Below, piece after piece: positions 9,041 through 17,855 of a stretch of 43,294 nt of DNA. Both the position numbers and the translations under genes were made by a program. This DNA comes from Phaeodactylibacter sp. (GTDB taxonomy: Bacteria > Bacteroidota > Bacteroidia > Chitinophagales > Saprospiraceae): NCBI GenBank assembly GCA_024102975.1, contig JAGFJD010000431.1, forward strand, positions 1 through 43,294, in the 5' to 3' direction. The notes under the pieces were generated by a model. It was given only the letters and a program-made list of their open reading frames with translations. It did no database searches and was not told the DNA's origin. The first letter of the stretch is position 1. Each line of letters begins with the position of its first letter.

Positions 9041-10435
9041 TTACTCTTTCTTATACAATTCCTCCTCCTTCACCACATGCACCTCCCCCCCTGGCTCCAG
9101 CTTGCGCGCAATGGCGGCGTAGGGCGCGATGACCACCTCTTCCCCTTCCTCCAGCCCGGAGGTGACCTGGATGTAGGTATCGTCCTGGATGCCGGTCTTG
9201 ACCTCCGACATGTGGACGGTGTCGCCCCGGACGATGAACACCACCTCGATCAGATCCTTTTCAAGATCCTCCTCCTCTCCCTTGTCGGCCACCTGCCGGG
9301 CCTTTGCCTTCTTCTTGTCGGCGTCCTTCTCCCGGGTGGTTACCGCCTGGATGGGGACGGACAGCGCGCCGGCCACCTTTTCGGTCTTGATGTCTACCGA
9401 TGCCGACATGCCGGGCCGGAAAGGGTAGGGGTTGTTGGCGCCGATGAGGTCTTTGTAGGACTCCTGCTCGATGTTGATCCGCACCTCGAAGTTGGTCACC
9501 TGGTCGCTGGTCAGGGCGGCGGTGGCGCCGGTATTGGTCGAGGAGTTGGCGATCTGGGTGACCCGCCCCCGGAAGATGCGGTCGAGGTAGGCGTCCACTT
9601 CGATCTCTACCTCGTCGCCGAAGGTGACGCGGGGGATGTCGTTCTCGCTCACCTCCACCCGCACTTCCATGGCGTTGAGGTTGGCGATGCGCATCATTTC
9701 GGTGCCGGTCATCTGGATGGTGCCCACGACGCGCTCCCCTTCCTCCACGTTGAGTTGGGAGACGATGCCGTTCATGGGCGAGAAGATGTCGGTGCGCCGC
9801 AGGCTGGTGCGCAGCTCCTTCAGGGTAGCCTCCGAGCTTTCCACCTGGAATTTGGCGGCGCGGGCGCTCTCCCCGGCCGCCTTGATGTTGGCCTGGGCGG
9901 CGCTGAGGTTGGCCTCCAGCGCCCGCAGGTTGGACAGCGACTGCTGGTAATCCGCCTCGGCGATCACGCCCTCCTTTTTGAGCTTGGCGTTGCGCTCGTG
10001 GATTTCGCGGGCGTTGATCAGCTGCGCCTCGATCTGCTTTTCCTGGGCCTTGAACTGCTCGATCTGGGAGCGGGCGTTGGCCATCTGAGCCTTGGCGGTG
10101 TTGACGCCGGCCACCCCGCGCTCTACCTGCGACTGGTAAGCGTCGGGGTCGATCCGGGCCAGCAACTGGCCGCTGACCACCGAGTCGCCCTCTTCGACGA
10201 GCAACTCAACGATCTCTCCGGATACGTCGGAGCTGATTTTGACCTCCGTCTGCGGGAATACTTTGCCGCTGGCAGACACCTTTTCGGTGATGGTCCGTTT
10301 TTCCGCCTTTTCGACGGCGACTTTTTCCCCCTTCGGTTTGCTCTGGTTGCGCCAGATCAGGAAGCCCACGAGGGCGACGATGACGGCCAGCAGGACAAAG
10401 ATGAGGGCGTTGTTGCGATTCTTCGGTTTTGCCAT
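9041..10435 (-). CDS. HlyD/MacA-type periplasmic adaptor of an efflux system
   Basis: 464 residues. It is anchored by one N-terminal membrane segment (about 8-28, ALIFVLLAVIVALVGFLIW). Then come half of a biotinyl/lipoyl-like domain (about 45-105, VSGEIVELLVEEGDSV), a long alpha-helical coiled-coil hairpin (about 115-215), the returning lipoyl half (FSPMNGIVSQLNVEEGE), and beta-barrel and membrane-proximal domains. A charged KEKDADKKKAKARQ insertion lies near residue 375. By family knowledge such proteins bridge an inner-membrane transporter (ABC MacB-type or RND) and a TolC-like channel. It follows the TolC-type gene by 63 nt on the same strand, so the two are almost certainly one operon. 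No transporter subunit lies downstream; the next gene is DUF2064. The pump is therefore encoded elsewhere or has been lost. The substrate is unknown. Confidence 0.9.
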   Translation of the reverse strand: MAKPKNRNNALIFVLLAVIVALVGFLIWRNQSKPKGEKVAVEKAEKRTITEKVSASGKVFPQTEVKISSDVSGEIVELLVEEGDSVVSGQLLARIDPDAYQSQVERGVAGVNTAKAQMANARSQIEQFKAQEKQIEAQLINAREIHERNAKLKKEGVIAEADYQQSLSNLRALEANLSAAQANIKAAGESARAAKFQVESSEATLKELRTSLRRTDIFSPMNGIVSQLNVEEGERVVGTIQMTGTEMMRIANLNAMEVRVEVSENDIPRVTFGDEVEIEVDAYLDRIFRGRVTQIANSSTNTGATAALTSDQVTNFEVRINIEQESYKDLIGANNPYPFRPGMSASVDIKTEKVAGALSVPIQAVTTREKDADKKKAKARQVADKGEEEDLEKDLIEVVFIVRGDTVHMSEVKTGIQDDTYIQVTSGLEEGEEVVIAPYAAIARKLEPGGEVHVVKEEELYKKE

Positions 10436-10464
10436 GTGCTTTGAGAGCTTTTCTGAATTGAATT

Positions 10465-10493
10465 TGCACCGTGAAGCTTTACCTCACGGTGCA
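10465..10493. other. intercistronic hairpin between the TolC-type and HlyD-type genes
   Basis: A perfect 10-bp stem, TGCACCGTGA/TCACGGTGCA, with a 9-nt loop, in the 63-nt gap between the two genes. On the minus (coding) strand it is not followed by a T tract, so it is more likely an mRNA stability or processing element than a terminator. Confidence 0.6.
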
Positions 10494-10498
10494 TGCTT

Positions 10499-11932
10499 TT
10501 AATCTAATGTGATCGGCCGGCCGAGGTAGAAGTCTACGGTTTTCAGGTTAAAAATGTACTGGTACTTGGACCGGATGAGGTCCACCTGGGCGCGGTCGAG
10601 GTTGTTGCGGGCGGTGGTGTATTCCAGGCTGTTGATGGCGCCGAGCTGGAAGCGTTTTTCGGCGTTGTCGAAGGCGGCCTGGGCGGCGTCGACGGATCGC
10701 TGGGCAGCGAAATAGCTTTCGCGGGCGGCGCGGGCGTCGGCGATGGACCGCTGGACGTCGGTTTTCAGTTGGTTGCGTTGCTGCCGGTTGACGACTTCGG
10801 TATTGAGGGCGTTGATGCGGGCGCGTTCCATCTGGATGCGGTTGCTGTGGTTGCTGTAGATGGGCACGCGCAGGCTGGCGCCCACGGTCTGGCCGAAGTT
10901 CTCGTTGATCTGGTCGGAATAGGACACCTGTTCGAAGTCTATGGGGCCTTCCCCTCTGAACTCGATGTCGACCGGCATGCCGTTGATGTAAACGGTTTCC
11001 ATATTCGTAGTGGGCCCGATGATGGGTGCCTGGAAGGCGCTGGAGTAGTTGGTGTTCAGGCTGGCGAAGATGGAGAGCGTGGGCAGCATGCCCGAGCGGG
11101 CGATGTCTTCCTGGATTTGGGCGCTCTCCAGCCGCAGGTCGGCGGCGCGGATTTGGGGCTGCGTTTGCAGGGCGGCGGTGTACACTTCGTCGAGTCGGTA
11201 GGCGCGCGGGTCGGCGCCGGCTGGTATGTCGATGCTTTCCGGGCGGACGATGCGGATGTCCTCGTTGGGGTCCACTTCCATCAGCTGTTTGAGGTTGAGG
11301 TAGCCGATGGCCACCTGGTTCTGGGCGTCGACGATGGCCTGTTCGTCCAGAGCGATCTGGGCCAGGAAATCCAGCCGGTCGTTGGGCGGCAGGGAGCCGG
11401 CCTGGATGAGCTTGTCGGTTTGCTGCAGTTGCTCCTGCGACAGTTCGAGGCGCTTCTGGGCATTGGCCAGTTGCTCTTCGGCCAGGAGGATGCTCAGGTA
11501 GGCAGAGGCGATATTCAGGGAGATGTTGTTGGTCGTGGCCTGGGCGTCGAGGCGGGCGGCTTCCAGGTCCTTTTTGCTTTGCTTGACGGAATTGGTGATC
11601 CGGCTCCCGTCGTAGATGGTCAGGCCGGCTTCGACGGCGAAGCTGTTAAAGCCGATGCGCTGGTTGTTGAAGGAGTTGGTAGTCGGGTCGATGGTCCGGC
11701 CGAACTGGTAACCGGCGCTGGCGCGGGCGCTGACGTTGGGCAGGCGGCTGAACTGGTTGAGCTTCTCCACGAGCTGGGCATCCTGGATGTTGTACTGGGC
11801 CTGCTTGGTGCTGAGGTTGTTTTGTTGTGCATACTGGATGCATTTCTCAAGCGGCCAGGTGTTTTGAGCAAGAACGGCCTGTGCGGAGAATAGCGCCAGG
11901 CCGGACAACAGTAGGGTAATTCTGATTAACAT
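10499..11932 (-). CDS. TolC-family outer-membrane channel protein
   Basis: 477 residues, normal length for the outer-membrane efflux protein (OEP) family. Seen: a signal peptide (about 1-22, LLLSGLALFSAQAVLAQ); TWPLEKCIQYAQQNNLSTKQAQ, the classic first helix of OEP repeats; the beta-strand stretch around ASAGYQFGRTIDPTTNSF; long helices rich in Gln/Ala/Glu; and a second OEP repeat near GQTVGASLRVPIYSNHSNR. It ends with the typical LKTVDFYLGRPITL. By family knowledge it forms a trimeric outer-membrane pore continued by a periplasmic helical barrel. It is first in an operon with the HlyD-like adaptor. No perfect TAnnTTTG box is seen upstream; TACCTTAT, about 40 nt before the start, is a weak candidate. 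Confidence 0.92.
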   Translation of the reverse strand: MLIRITLLLSGLALFSAQAVLAQNTWPLEKCIQYAQQNNLSTKQAQYNIQDAQLVEKLNQFSRLPNVSARASAGYQFGRTIDPTTNSFNNQRIGFNSFAVEAGLTIYDGSRITNSVKQSKKDLEAARLDAQATTNNISLNIASAYLSILLAEEQLANAQKRLELSQEQLQQTDKLIQAGSLPPNDRLDFLAQIALDEQAIVDAQNQVAIGYLNLKQLMEVDPNEDIRIVRPESIDIPAGADPRAYRLDEVYTAALQTQPQIRAADLRLESAQIQEDIARSGMLPTLSIFASLNTNYSSAFQAPIIGPTTNMETVYINGMPVDIEFRGEGPIDFEQVSYSDQINENFGQTVGASLRVPIYSNHSNRIQMERARINALNTEVVNRQQRNQLKTDVQRSIADARAARESYFAAQRSVDAAQAAFDNAEKRFQLGAINSLEYTTARNNLDRAQVDLIRSKYQYIFNLKTVDFYLGRPITLD

Positions 11933-12059
11933 AACCGATGTTTTTTTAGTAAGTGCAATAGTAGCATAAGGTAGGCTTTTTCCCGAAATATTTTATATCA
12001 ACGGGGAATTCTATCGGATGAACAACGGCGTGATTTGGTGTTTAGGCGTTGCGGTTTTG

Positions 12060-12105
12060 TGGTATTGCGGCCGCAAGGCCATAACACCGAAACACCGCAA
12101 TACCA
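12060..12105. terminator. stem-loop downstream of the Plug-like gene
   Basis: TGGTATTGCGG (12060-12070) and CCGCAATACCA (12095-12105) are exact reverse complements 24 nt apart, immediately after the stop codon of the minus-strand gene at 12116. There is no clear T run, so its role as terminator is inferred from position. Confidence 0.45.
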
Positions 12106-12115
12106 TAATGCACGA

Positions 12116-13420
12116 TCACAAGTTCGACGTAAAAGACACCGACCCGATCACCTGGTCGTACCGGCTGCCGAAGGGGCGGTAGTAGATCAGGATAGTATAC
12201 TGGTTTTCCGTCTCGTGCCAGGTGCCTTCCACCTCCGTGATGTCCGGAACCGGGATATTGTCTTTTTTGCGGTCGTTGGACGGCAGCGGCAGCGTGGCGT
12301 AGGCGTAGTCGTAATAGCCCTGTTTGAGGATGGCCTGCCCGACGTAGGCGCCCAGTTCGCTGTCGTATTCCATGCGGTATTCCGGCAGGATGGTCCAGTC
12401 GGTCAGGCCGCCGAAGAGGTACACTTCCTGGCCGGGGTATGGATAGGGAACCTTCAGGTAGAAGTTCACTTCGGCGTATTCGGCGGAGAGCTGGTTGTTG
12501 GCCTGGTCGGTGGTCTCGATGACGAAATTGCCGTTCAGGTCCTGGAAGGTGGTATAGGATTGCCCTGAGCGCGGCTCGTCGTATTTCAGCTGCACGACAA
12601 ACCCTTCGTCCGTCCTTTCGATGGAATACACATTAAAAGAAACCAGCCGGAAGCTGCGCAGGTCCAGGAACCGGAACTCCTTGCCGCCGGGAAAGACGAC
12701 CTTGTCCTGATGGTCGAAGAGCAGGGAATTGGCGCGGATGAACTTCGGCGGGATATCAGTCAGGGCATTGTCCCAGCGGCCGTTCTGCAGTACGGTCGCC
12801 CGCACTTCCAGCATGGGGTTCTGGATCTTGAGCTGCTCGTGGTTGACCACGAAGTCGATCTCCTGGTGGGTCCGGAATTTGGAAACCTGGCTGGCCCGCA
12901 GAATCTGGGGCGCGATCGAGACCTTGGACTCCACGACGACGAAGCGGCGCGCCAGCACCAGTTGGCGGTCGTAGGTGTCGTCGTAGATCAGCAGCATGTA
13001 GTTGCCCGATTTGGTGAAGCGGGTATCCCGGTTGGGCAACGTGAGCTCGTAGTGGGTATAGGGCCAGAGCGTCTTAAACGAAAACTGGAAGTTCTGCAGG
13101 CGCTCTTCGGTGTATCCGTCCACGTATTCCAGCTCTGCCAGCTGGGACGGCTTCCAGTCGCGGTCGCAATGGACTACTTTATAGAAATAGTCTTTGGTGT
13201 CTCCGTCCAGGTCGTCAAAAGAAAGGTTGAGCCGGGCGGCGCCCCCCAATTCGATGATGGGGTAGGAGAGAAATATCCCTTCGATGTGAAATTTCACGGA
13301 GCGGATATAATCCATGTAGATGAAATCTTCACTGGGAAAGGCCGCCTGATCCTGGGCCGGCAGGAGAATGGGTTGGCAAATCAGCAGCAGCAGAACGTAA
13401 AAGTGTGTTTTCTTCATCAT
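12116..13420 (-). CDS. type IX secretion system Plug-like protein (DUF5103 family)
   Basis: 434 residues with a signal peptide (MMKKTHFYVLLLLICQPILLPAQ). The mature protein matches the DUF5103 family from its start: YIRSVKFHIEG, then PIIELGGAARLNLSFDDLDGD, YFYKVVHCDRDWKPSQLAELEYVDGYTEERLQ and WPYTHYELTLPN. A member of this family was identified in Flavobacterium as the Plug that closes the periplasmic side of the SprA translocon when no cargo-bound PorV is present. The role here is inferred from family membership. It is consistent with the T9SS cargo genes in the same window. The gene stands alone on the minus strand and no other T9SS core gene (sprA, porV, gldKLMN) is seen nearby. ATG ATG at 13420 gives two adjacent possible starts. 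Confidence 0.82.
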   Translation of the reverse strand: MMKKTHFYVLLLLICQPILLPAQDQAAFPSEDFIYMDYIRSVKFHIEGIFLSYPIIELGGAARLNLSFDDLDGDTKDYFYKVVHCDRDWKPSQLAELEYVDGYTEERLQNFQFSFKTLWPYTHYELTLPNRDTRFTKSGNYMLLIYDDTYDRQLVLARRFVVVESKVSIAPQILRASQVSKFRTHQEIDFVVNHEQLKIQNPMLEVRATVLQNGRWDNALTDIPPKFIRANSLLFDHQDKVVFPGGKEFRFLDLRSFRLVSFNVYSIERTDEGFVVQLKYDEPRSGQSYTTFQDLNGNFVIETTDQANNQLSAEYAEVNFYLKVPYPYPGQEVYLFGGLTDWTILPEYRMEYDSELGAYVGQAILKQGYYDYAYATLPLPSNDRKKDNIPVPDITEVEGTWHETENQYTILIYYRPFGSRYDQVIGSVSFTSNL

Positions 13421-13494
13421 AGTTTTCTTGATAACTGAACTGTTAACGACAGAGATTTACTGTGGATTGCTTCACCCCCTCTCTCCCCCTCACC

Positions 13495-14124
13495 TCACCC
13501 CCCACTCACCCACGCATTCCCCTTCACGAAAAACCGCCATTCCCATTCGGCGCACTCTTCGGCATAACCGACCCCGATGCGGGGGCTGGCGGCGATCTCC
13601 TCCTCCGCAACCGGCGCGTTTCGTTCTTCGATCCAGATGGGGCTTTGGGAGTCCAGCATATCAATGCCGGTGTACTTTCTGGTAATGCCCAGGGCCTGCG
13701 ACAGCACCCCCGGGCCGGCGGTGAGCCGGGGCGCCACCCGCTGCATGCGGCGGCGCTGCAGCATCAGGGGGGTGTTTTCTGCCGGTTCCAGCGCCCGGAT
13801 CAGCACCGCGTGCGCCATCCCTTCCACTCCGGACACGACGTTGAACAGGTGGTGGATGCCGTAGCAGAGGTAAATATAGGCGTGCCCGCCGCGGGCGAAC
13901 ATCACCCGGGTGCGGTCCGTGAAGCGGTTGCCGTAGGCGTGGCAGGCCTTGTCATCCGGGGCGCGGTAGGCCTCCGCCTCCACGATGCGCCCGGCGGTGC
14001 GGCCCTGCCCGAAATCCGTAACCAGGTATTTGCCCAGCAGGCCGCGGCTAACCTCCAGGACGTCGCTCCGGGTGAAGAACGAGCGCGGCAACCTCCTGTT
14101 TTTTTCACTCATTCCATTAGCCAT
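13495..14124 (-). CDS. 3-methyladenine (alkyladenine) DNA glycosylase, AAG/MPG family
   Basis: 209 residues, normal size for bacterial AAG. It excises alkylated purines, hypoxanthine and ethenoadenine from DNA, starting base-excision repair. Seen: [24 protein letters not shown] at the N-terminus; [21 protein letters not shown], where the second Glu of VEAEAY is the position of the catalytic Glu; [27 protein letters not shown] (the Tyr/His flipping region); VLIRALEP; and the [14 protein letters not shown]-binding stretch. Start ATG at 14124 or at 14112 (MSEKN); neither can be ruled out. It is divergent from the repeat adhesin gene across 280 nt. An extended Pro/Ser C-terminal tail is absent. 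Confidence 0.93.
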   Translation of the reverse strand: MANGMSEKNRRLPRSFFTRSDVLEVSRGLLGKYLVTDFGQGRTAGRIVEAEAYRAPDDKACHAYGNRFTDRTRVMFARGGHAYIYLCYGIHHLFNVVSGVEGMAHAVLIRALEPAENTPLMLQRRRMQRVAPRLTAGPGVLSQALGITRKYTGIDMLDSQSPIWIEERNAPVAEEEIAASPRIGVGYAEECAEWEWRFFVKGNAWVSGG

Positions 14125-14404
14125 TTATGTAGGTTTGCCTGGATTGTCATTTAAATTACATCAGATTTTCCGAAATTGTGGCCTGAATAGCGGATATTAG
14201 CCCCAATTTGTGCCAGATTCTTTAATCCCATCGATATTGACACAATCGTCCTGTTGCATCAACCTGGTGCCGTCTCACCGGTGCCAATATAACATTCTAA
14301 GCCGCATGAACGATAAAAAAGTGGCCTGGAAAACAGAGAAAACCATGCGGTTTTTTCCCGGAAAAGCAATCAATCGTTTTTTATCATCTACTGAAAAATA
14401 ATTT

Positions 14405-17400
14405 ATGAAAACACGATTTACCATTACTTTGTATTCCTTGGCCTTTCTGATGATGGGCTTCTCCTTTTCTGCCGGGGCGCAGTGCCTGGATTGGCTGAAC
14501 CCCTCGCCAACCAGCGGCTGGAATGATTTCAATACCTCCTTCGGCGGCGCGCCGGTCGACGAAGGCATGGGCTGCCCCTTCAATGAGATTACTGCTTTCC
14601 AGGTTTGGGCGGCTGAAGCTTATGCCGTGGACAATTTCGTTGCCGGCACGACCTATGCGTTCAGCATGTGCAACGGCCCTGGCGCCGGCTCCTGGGTGCC
14701 GGAATTTACGATCATCGCTCCCAGCGGCGCCGTCGACGCTTTCGGCGCAGGGGATGGCGATGGCTGCACCATCACCTGGACCGCTTCTGAAGACGGCACC
14801 TACCTCATCGTCATCAACGAAGCCGGCGCCTGCGGAGGTGGAAGCAACACCAATACGGACAATGGTTTCCCCGCCCTCACCTGCCTCGGGAACATCATAA
14901 CCGCCTGTGTGCTCGACTCCCTGGAAACTACCGGCACGACGGTCGTCTGCAACGGCGATTCCTTCGAGCTGGCCACCTATGGCAACGACACCATCCCCAC
15001 CGGCGGCGGTTTCGGCTGGTCCTTCTCCGACGTGCTGGGCGGCACCGGCGGCCTGCCCGGCGGCTTCACTCTGACCAATTCGCAGACGCCCTCGACTTTC
15101 GATGCCGACCTGAATGGCATCCTGTCTTCCAACGGCCTGGACCCGCTCGCCGGCCAGTGGGTGATCAGGGCTTTCATATACAGCGATGCCGACGATGTTG
15201 CCGGCACCATTTGCGCTATATCTCAGGATTCGCTCATCGTCGACATCATCAACGCCGACGGCCCACAGGTTGACGACGTAGTCGACAACGGCGACGGCTC
15301 AGCTACGGCTATGGCCAGCGGCGGAACGCCCCCGCTGGAATACGCCTGGCCCGACGGGCAAACCGGCGCGACGGCCACCGGGCTTACCGACGGGGTTTAC
15401 GAAGTGACCGTCACCGACGCCAACGGCTGCACGGCGACCGGCTCTGTTTCCATCGGCGTGGGCGAGCCCTGCCTGGATTGGCTGAACCCCTCGCCGACCA
15501 GTGGCTGGACGGACTTTAACACCGCCTTTGGCGGCGCGCCCGTCGACGAAGGCATGGGCTGCCCCTTCAACGAAATCACCGATTTTCAGGTATGGGCTGC
15601 CGAAGCCTATTCCGTGGAAAATTTCGTGGCCGGCACAACCTACTCCTTCAGCATGTGCAACGGCCCGGGCGCCGGCTCCTGGGAGCCGGAGTTTACGATC
15701 ATCGCCCCCAGCGGCGCGGTTGACGCTTTCGGCCTCGGCGACGGCGACGGCTGCACCATCACCTGGGTGGCTTCCGAAGACGGAACCTACCTCATCGTTA
15801 TCAACGAGGCCGGCCAGTGCGGCGGTGGCAACAATACGAACACCGACAATGGCTTCCCCGCCCTGACCTGTTCGGAAACGGTAGTGACTACCTGCGCGCT
15901 CGACGAGCTGGTAACCACCGGAACAACGACTGTCTGCAATGGCGGTTCCTTCGAACTGGCCACCGGCGGCAACGATACCATCCCCACCGGCGGCGGTTTC
16001 GGCTGGGGCTTCTCTGACGACCTGGGCGGCACCGGCGGCCTGCCTGGCGGCTTCACCCTGACCAATTCCCAGAGCCCGTCAACCTTTGATGCCGACCTCA
16101 ATGGCATCCTGTCTTCCAACGGCCTGGACCCGCTCGCCGGCCAGTGGGTAGTCGTAGCATTTATATACAGCGATGCCAATGATATTGCCGGCACCATTTG
16201 CGCCGTATCCCAGGATTCCCTCATCCTGGACTTCATCAACGCCGACGGCCCGCAGATCGACGATGTCGTCGACAACGGTGACGGCTCGGCTACAGCCACC
16301 GCCAGCGGCGGTACGCCCCCGCTGGAGTTTATCTGGTCCGACGGGCAAACCGGCGCGACGGCTACCGGCCTGGTTGAAGGTACCTATGGCGTAACCGTCA
16401 CCGACGCCAATGGCTGCACCGATGCCTCTTCCATTGCAATCGGCGTAGGCGAACCCTGCCTGGATTGGGTGAACCCCTCGGCGACCGGCGGCTGGACGGA
16501 CTTCAACAGCACCTTCGGCGGCGCGCCCTGCGACGACGGGACGGGCTGCCCCTTCAACGAGATCACCAGCTTCGAAGTATGGGCGGCAGAGGCATACTCC
16601 GTTAACGGCTTCCAGGCCGGCGGCACTTACTCCTTCAGCATGTGCAACGGCCCGGGCGCCGGCTCCTGGGTGCCGGAGTTTACGATCATCGCCCCCAGCG
16701 GCGCGGTCGACGCCTTCGGCCCCGGCGACGGCGACGGCTGCACCATCACCTGGACGGCCTCTGAAGACGGAACCTACCTTATCGTCATCAACGAAGCCGG
16801 CCAGTGTGGCGGCGGCGCCAATTTGAATACGGACAACGGCTTCCCCGCCCTGACCTGCGTTTCTGGCGAAGAGGTGATGTGCGATGAGCCTCCGATGACC
16901 GGTTGCAGCGTTGGGGACCTGGTGACCACCGGAATTACTTCCGTTTGCGGCCCGGATGAAACCTTCGACCTGGCCACCGACGAAACGGACTCCATCCCGG
17001 TGGGCGGCGGATTTGCCTGGAGCTTCGATGACGCCCTGGGCGGTACCGGCGGGCTGACGGGGGGCTTTATCCTCACCAATTCTAACCCGGTGTCCTCCTT
17101 CGATGCCGACCTGAACGGCGTCCTCAGTGCCAATGGCTTTGACCCCCTGGGCGGCGTATGGGTTATCCGGGCCGCCGTTTATGAAGATGCTTCCAACGCC
17201 GTAGGCTCTATCTGTGAAGTATCGGTAGACTCCCTGATCGTCCAGTTCGGCAATATCCCGACGATCGACGAGGCCATCAACAACGGCGACGGGTCGGCCT
17301 TCGTGTCGGCTTCCGGCGGCGTACCTCCCTATTCTTATGTTTGGGACGATGGCCAGACGGGCAATATGCCGACGAACCTGTCGCCGGGAGAACACTCCTT

Positions 17401-17728
17401 CACCGTCACCGACGCCATCGGCTGCTCCGTAGAAGGCACCATCGATATCATCCTGGGCGCCGGGGAGATCAAAGGGCTGGAATCGCTGTTTATTGGCCCC
17501 AACCCCACTAATGGGGCCTTCCGCCTCCAACTCTCCCTGAATAACCCGAAGGACATTCAGGTGGAAGTGCTCAACCTGACCGGCCAGAAGCTGCAGGTGC
17601 TGCGCGAAACCAACACCGCCACCCTGAACCGGACGCTGGACCTGAGCGCCCAGCCCGACGGGCTCTACCTGCTGCGCCTGATCGTCGGCGACGACGAGAT
17701 CAGCCGCCGCATCGTCAAGAGCAACTGA
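14405..17728 (+). CDS. secreted repeat adhesin-like protein with SprB-type repeats and T9SS sorting domain
   Basis: 1107 residues. A signal peptide (1-26, ending SAGAQ) is followed by three long repeats starting at residues 27, 356 and 685. Each repeat begins CLDWxNPSxTxGWxDF. Each contains a beta-rich module (GPGAGSWxPEFTIIAPSGAVDAFG, ending EDGTYLIVINEAG), then a second module (GGTGGLxGGFxLTNS, FDADLNG), and closes with a SprB-type repeat (NGDGSAxAxASGGxPPLEYxW...GVYxVTVTDANGCT). The first two repeats are exactly 987 nt apart; the third is about 9 codons longer because of an insertion near residue 820. The C-terminus (about 1027-1107) is a type A T9SS sorting domain (FIGPNPTNGAFRLQL). SprB repeats are known from gliding adhesins, so a surface or matrix role is inferred. 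No catalytic motif is seen. Many conserved Cys suggest disulphides. Confidence 0.88.
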   Translation: MKTRFTITLYSLAFLMMGFSFSAGAQCLDWLNPSPTSGWNDFNTSFGGAPVDEGMGCPFNEITAFQVWAAEAYAVDNFVAGTTYAFSMCNGPGAGSWVPEFTIIAPSGAVDAFGAGDGDGCTITWTASEDGTYLIVINEAGACGGGSNTNTDNGFPALTCLGNIITACVLDSLETTGTTVVCNGDSFELATYGNDTIPTGGGFGWSFSDVLGGTGGLPGGFTLTNSQTPSTFDADLNGILSSNGLDPLAGQWVIRAFIYSDADDVAGTICAISQDSLIVDIINADGPQVDDVVDNGDGSATAMASGGTPPLEYAWPDGQTGATATGLTDGVYEVTVTDANGCTATGSVSIGVGEPCLDWLNPSPTSGWTDFNTAFGGAPVDEGMGCPFNEITDFQVWAAEAYSVENFVAGTTYSFSMCNGPGAGSWEPEFTIIAPSGAVDAFGLGDGDGCTITWVASEDGTYLIVINEAGQCGGGNNTNTDNGFPALTCSETVVTTCALDELVTTGTTTVCNGGSFELATGGNDTIPTGGGFGWGFSDDLGGTGGLPGGFTLTNSQSPSTFDADLNGILSSNGLDPLAGQWVVVAFIYSDANDIAGTICAVSQDSLILDFINADGPQIDDVVDNGDGSATATASGGTPPLEFIWSDGQTGATATGLVEGTYGVTVTDANGCTDASSIAIGVGEPCLDWVNPSATGGWTDFNSTFGGAPCDDGTGCPFNEITSFEVWAAEAYSVNGFQAGGTYSFSMCNGPGAGSWVPEFTIIAPSGAVDAFGPGDGDGCTITWTASEDGTYLIVINEAGQCGGGANLNTDNGFPALTCVSGEEVMCDEPPMTGCSVGDLVTTGITSVCGPDETFDLATDETDSIPVGGGFAWSFDDALGGTGGLTGGFILTNSNPVSSFDADLNGVLSANGFDPLGGVWVIRAAVYEDASNAVGSICEVSVDSLIVQFGNIPTIDEAINNGDGSAFVSASGGVPPYSYVWDDGQTGNMPTNLSPGEHSFTVTDAIGCSVEGTIDIILGAGEIKGLESLFIGPNPTNGAFRLQLSLNNPKDIQVEVLNLTGQKLQVLRETNTATLNRTLDLSAQPDGLYLLRLIVGDDEISRRIVKSN
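14483..17455 (+). repeat. three long in-gene tandem repeats (987, 987 and about 1000 nt)
   Basis: The repeat units start at 14483, 15470 and 16457 with the same TGCCTGGATTGG sequence and keep high nucleotide similarity, including long shared stretches at synonymous sites. This suggests recent duplication or gene conversion. Confidence 0.88.
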
Positions 17729-17751
17729 TGAACGTATCTGATGTAAAATAG

Positions 17752-17790
17752 AAAAGCGCCCTGGCTGACGACAGCCCAGGGCGCTTTTCT
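17752..17790. terminator. strong intrinsic terminator between convergent adhesin and guaB genes
   Basis: AAAAGCGCCCTGG (17752-17764) pairs exactly with CCAGGGCGCTTTT (17776-17788), with an 11-nt loop. The flanking A and T runs make it usable from both sides. It lies just after the adhesin stop codon. Confidence 0.9.
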
Positions 17791-17855
17791 CCCCATCTCC
17801 CTCTCTCCCTCTCTCCCTCTCTCCCCCTCTCCCCCTCTCCCCCTCTCCCTCCCCT
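17790..17855. repeat. CT-rich low-complexity tract (CTCTCCCC repeats)
   Basis: About 65 nt of pyrimidines built from CTCTCCCT and CTCTCCCC units, lying between the terminator and the guaB stop codon. Similar shorter tracts occur next to other gene ends (about 13472-13510, 23177-23200, and as purines at 38555-38585). Confidence 0.8.

Noticed and set aside
17790..17855. CT-rich tract as a possible promoter or origin element
   Set aside because: Simple sequence between a terminator and a stop codon of convergent genes; similar tracts occur at other gene ends, so it is treated as low-complexity sequence only.
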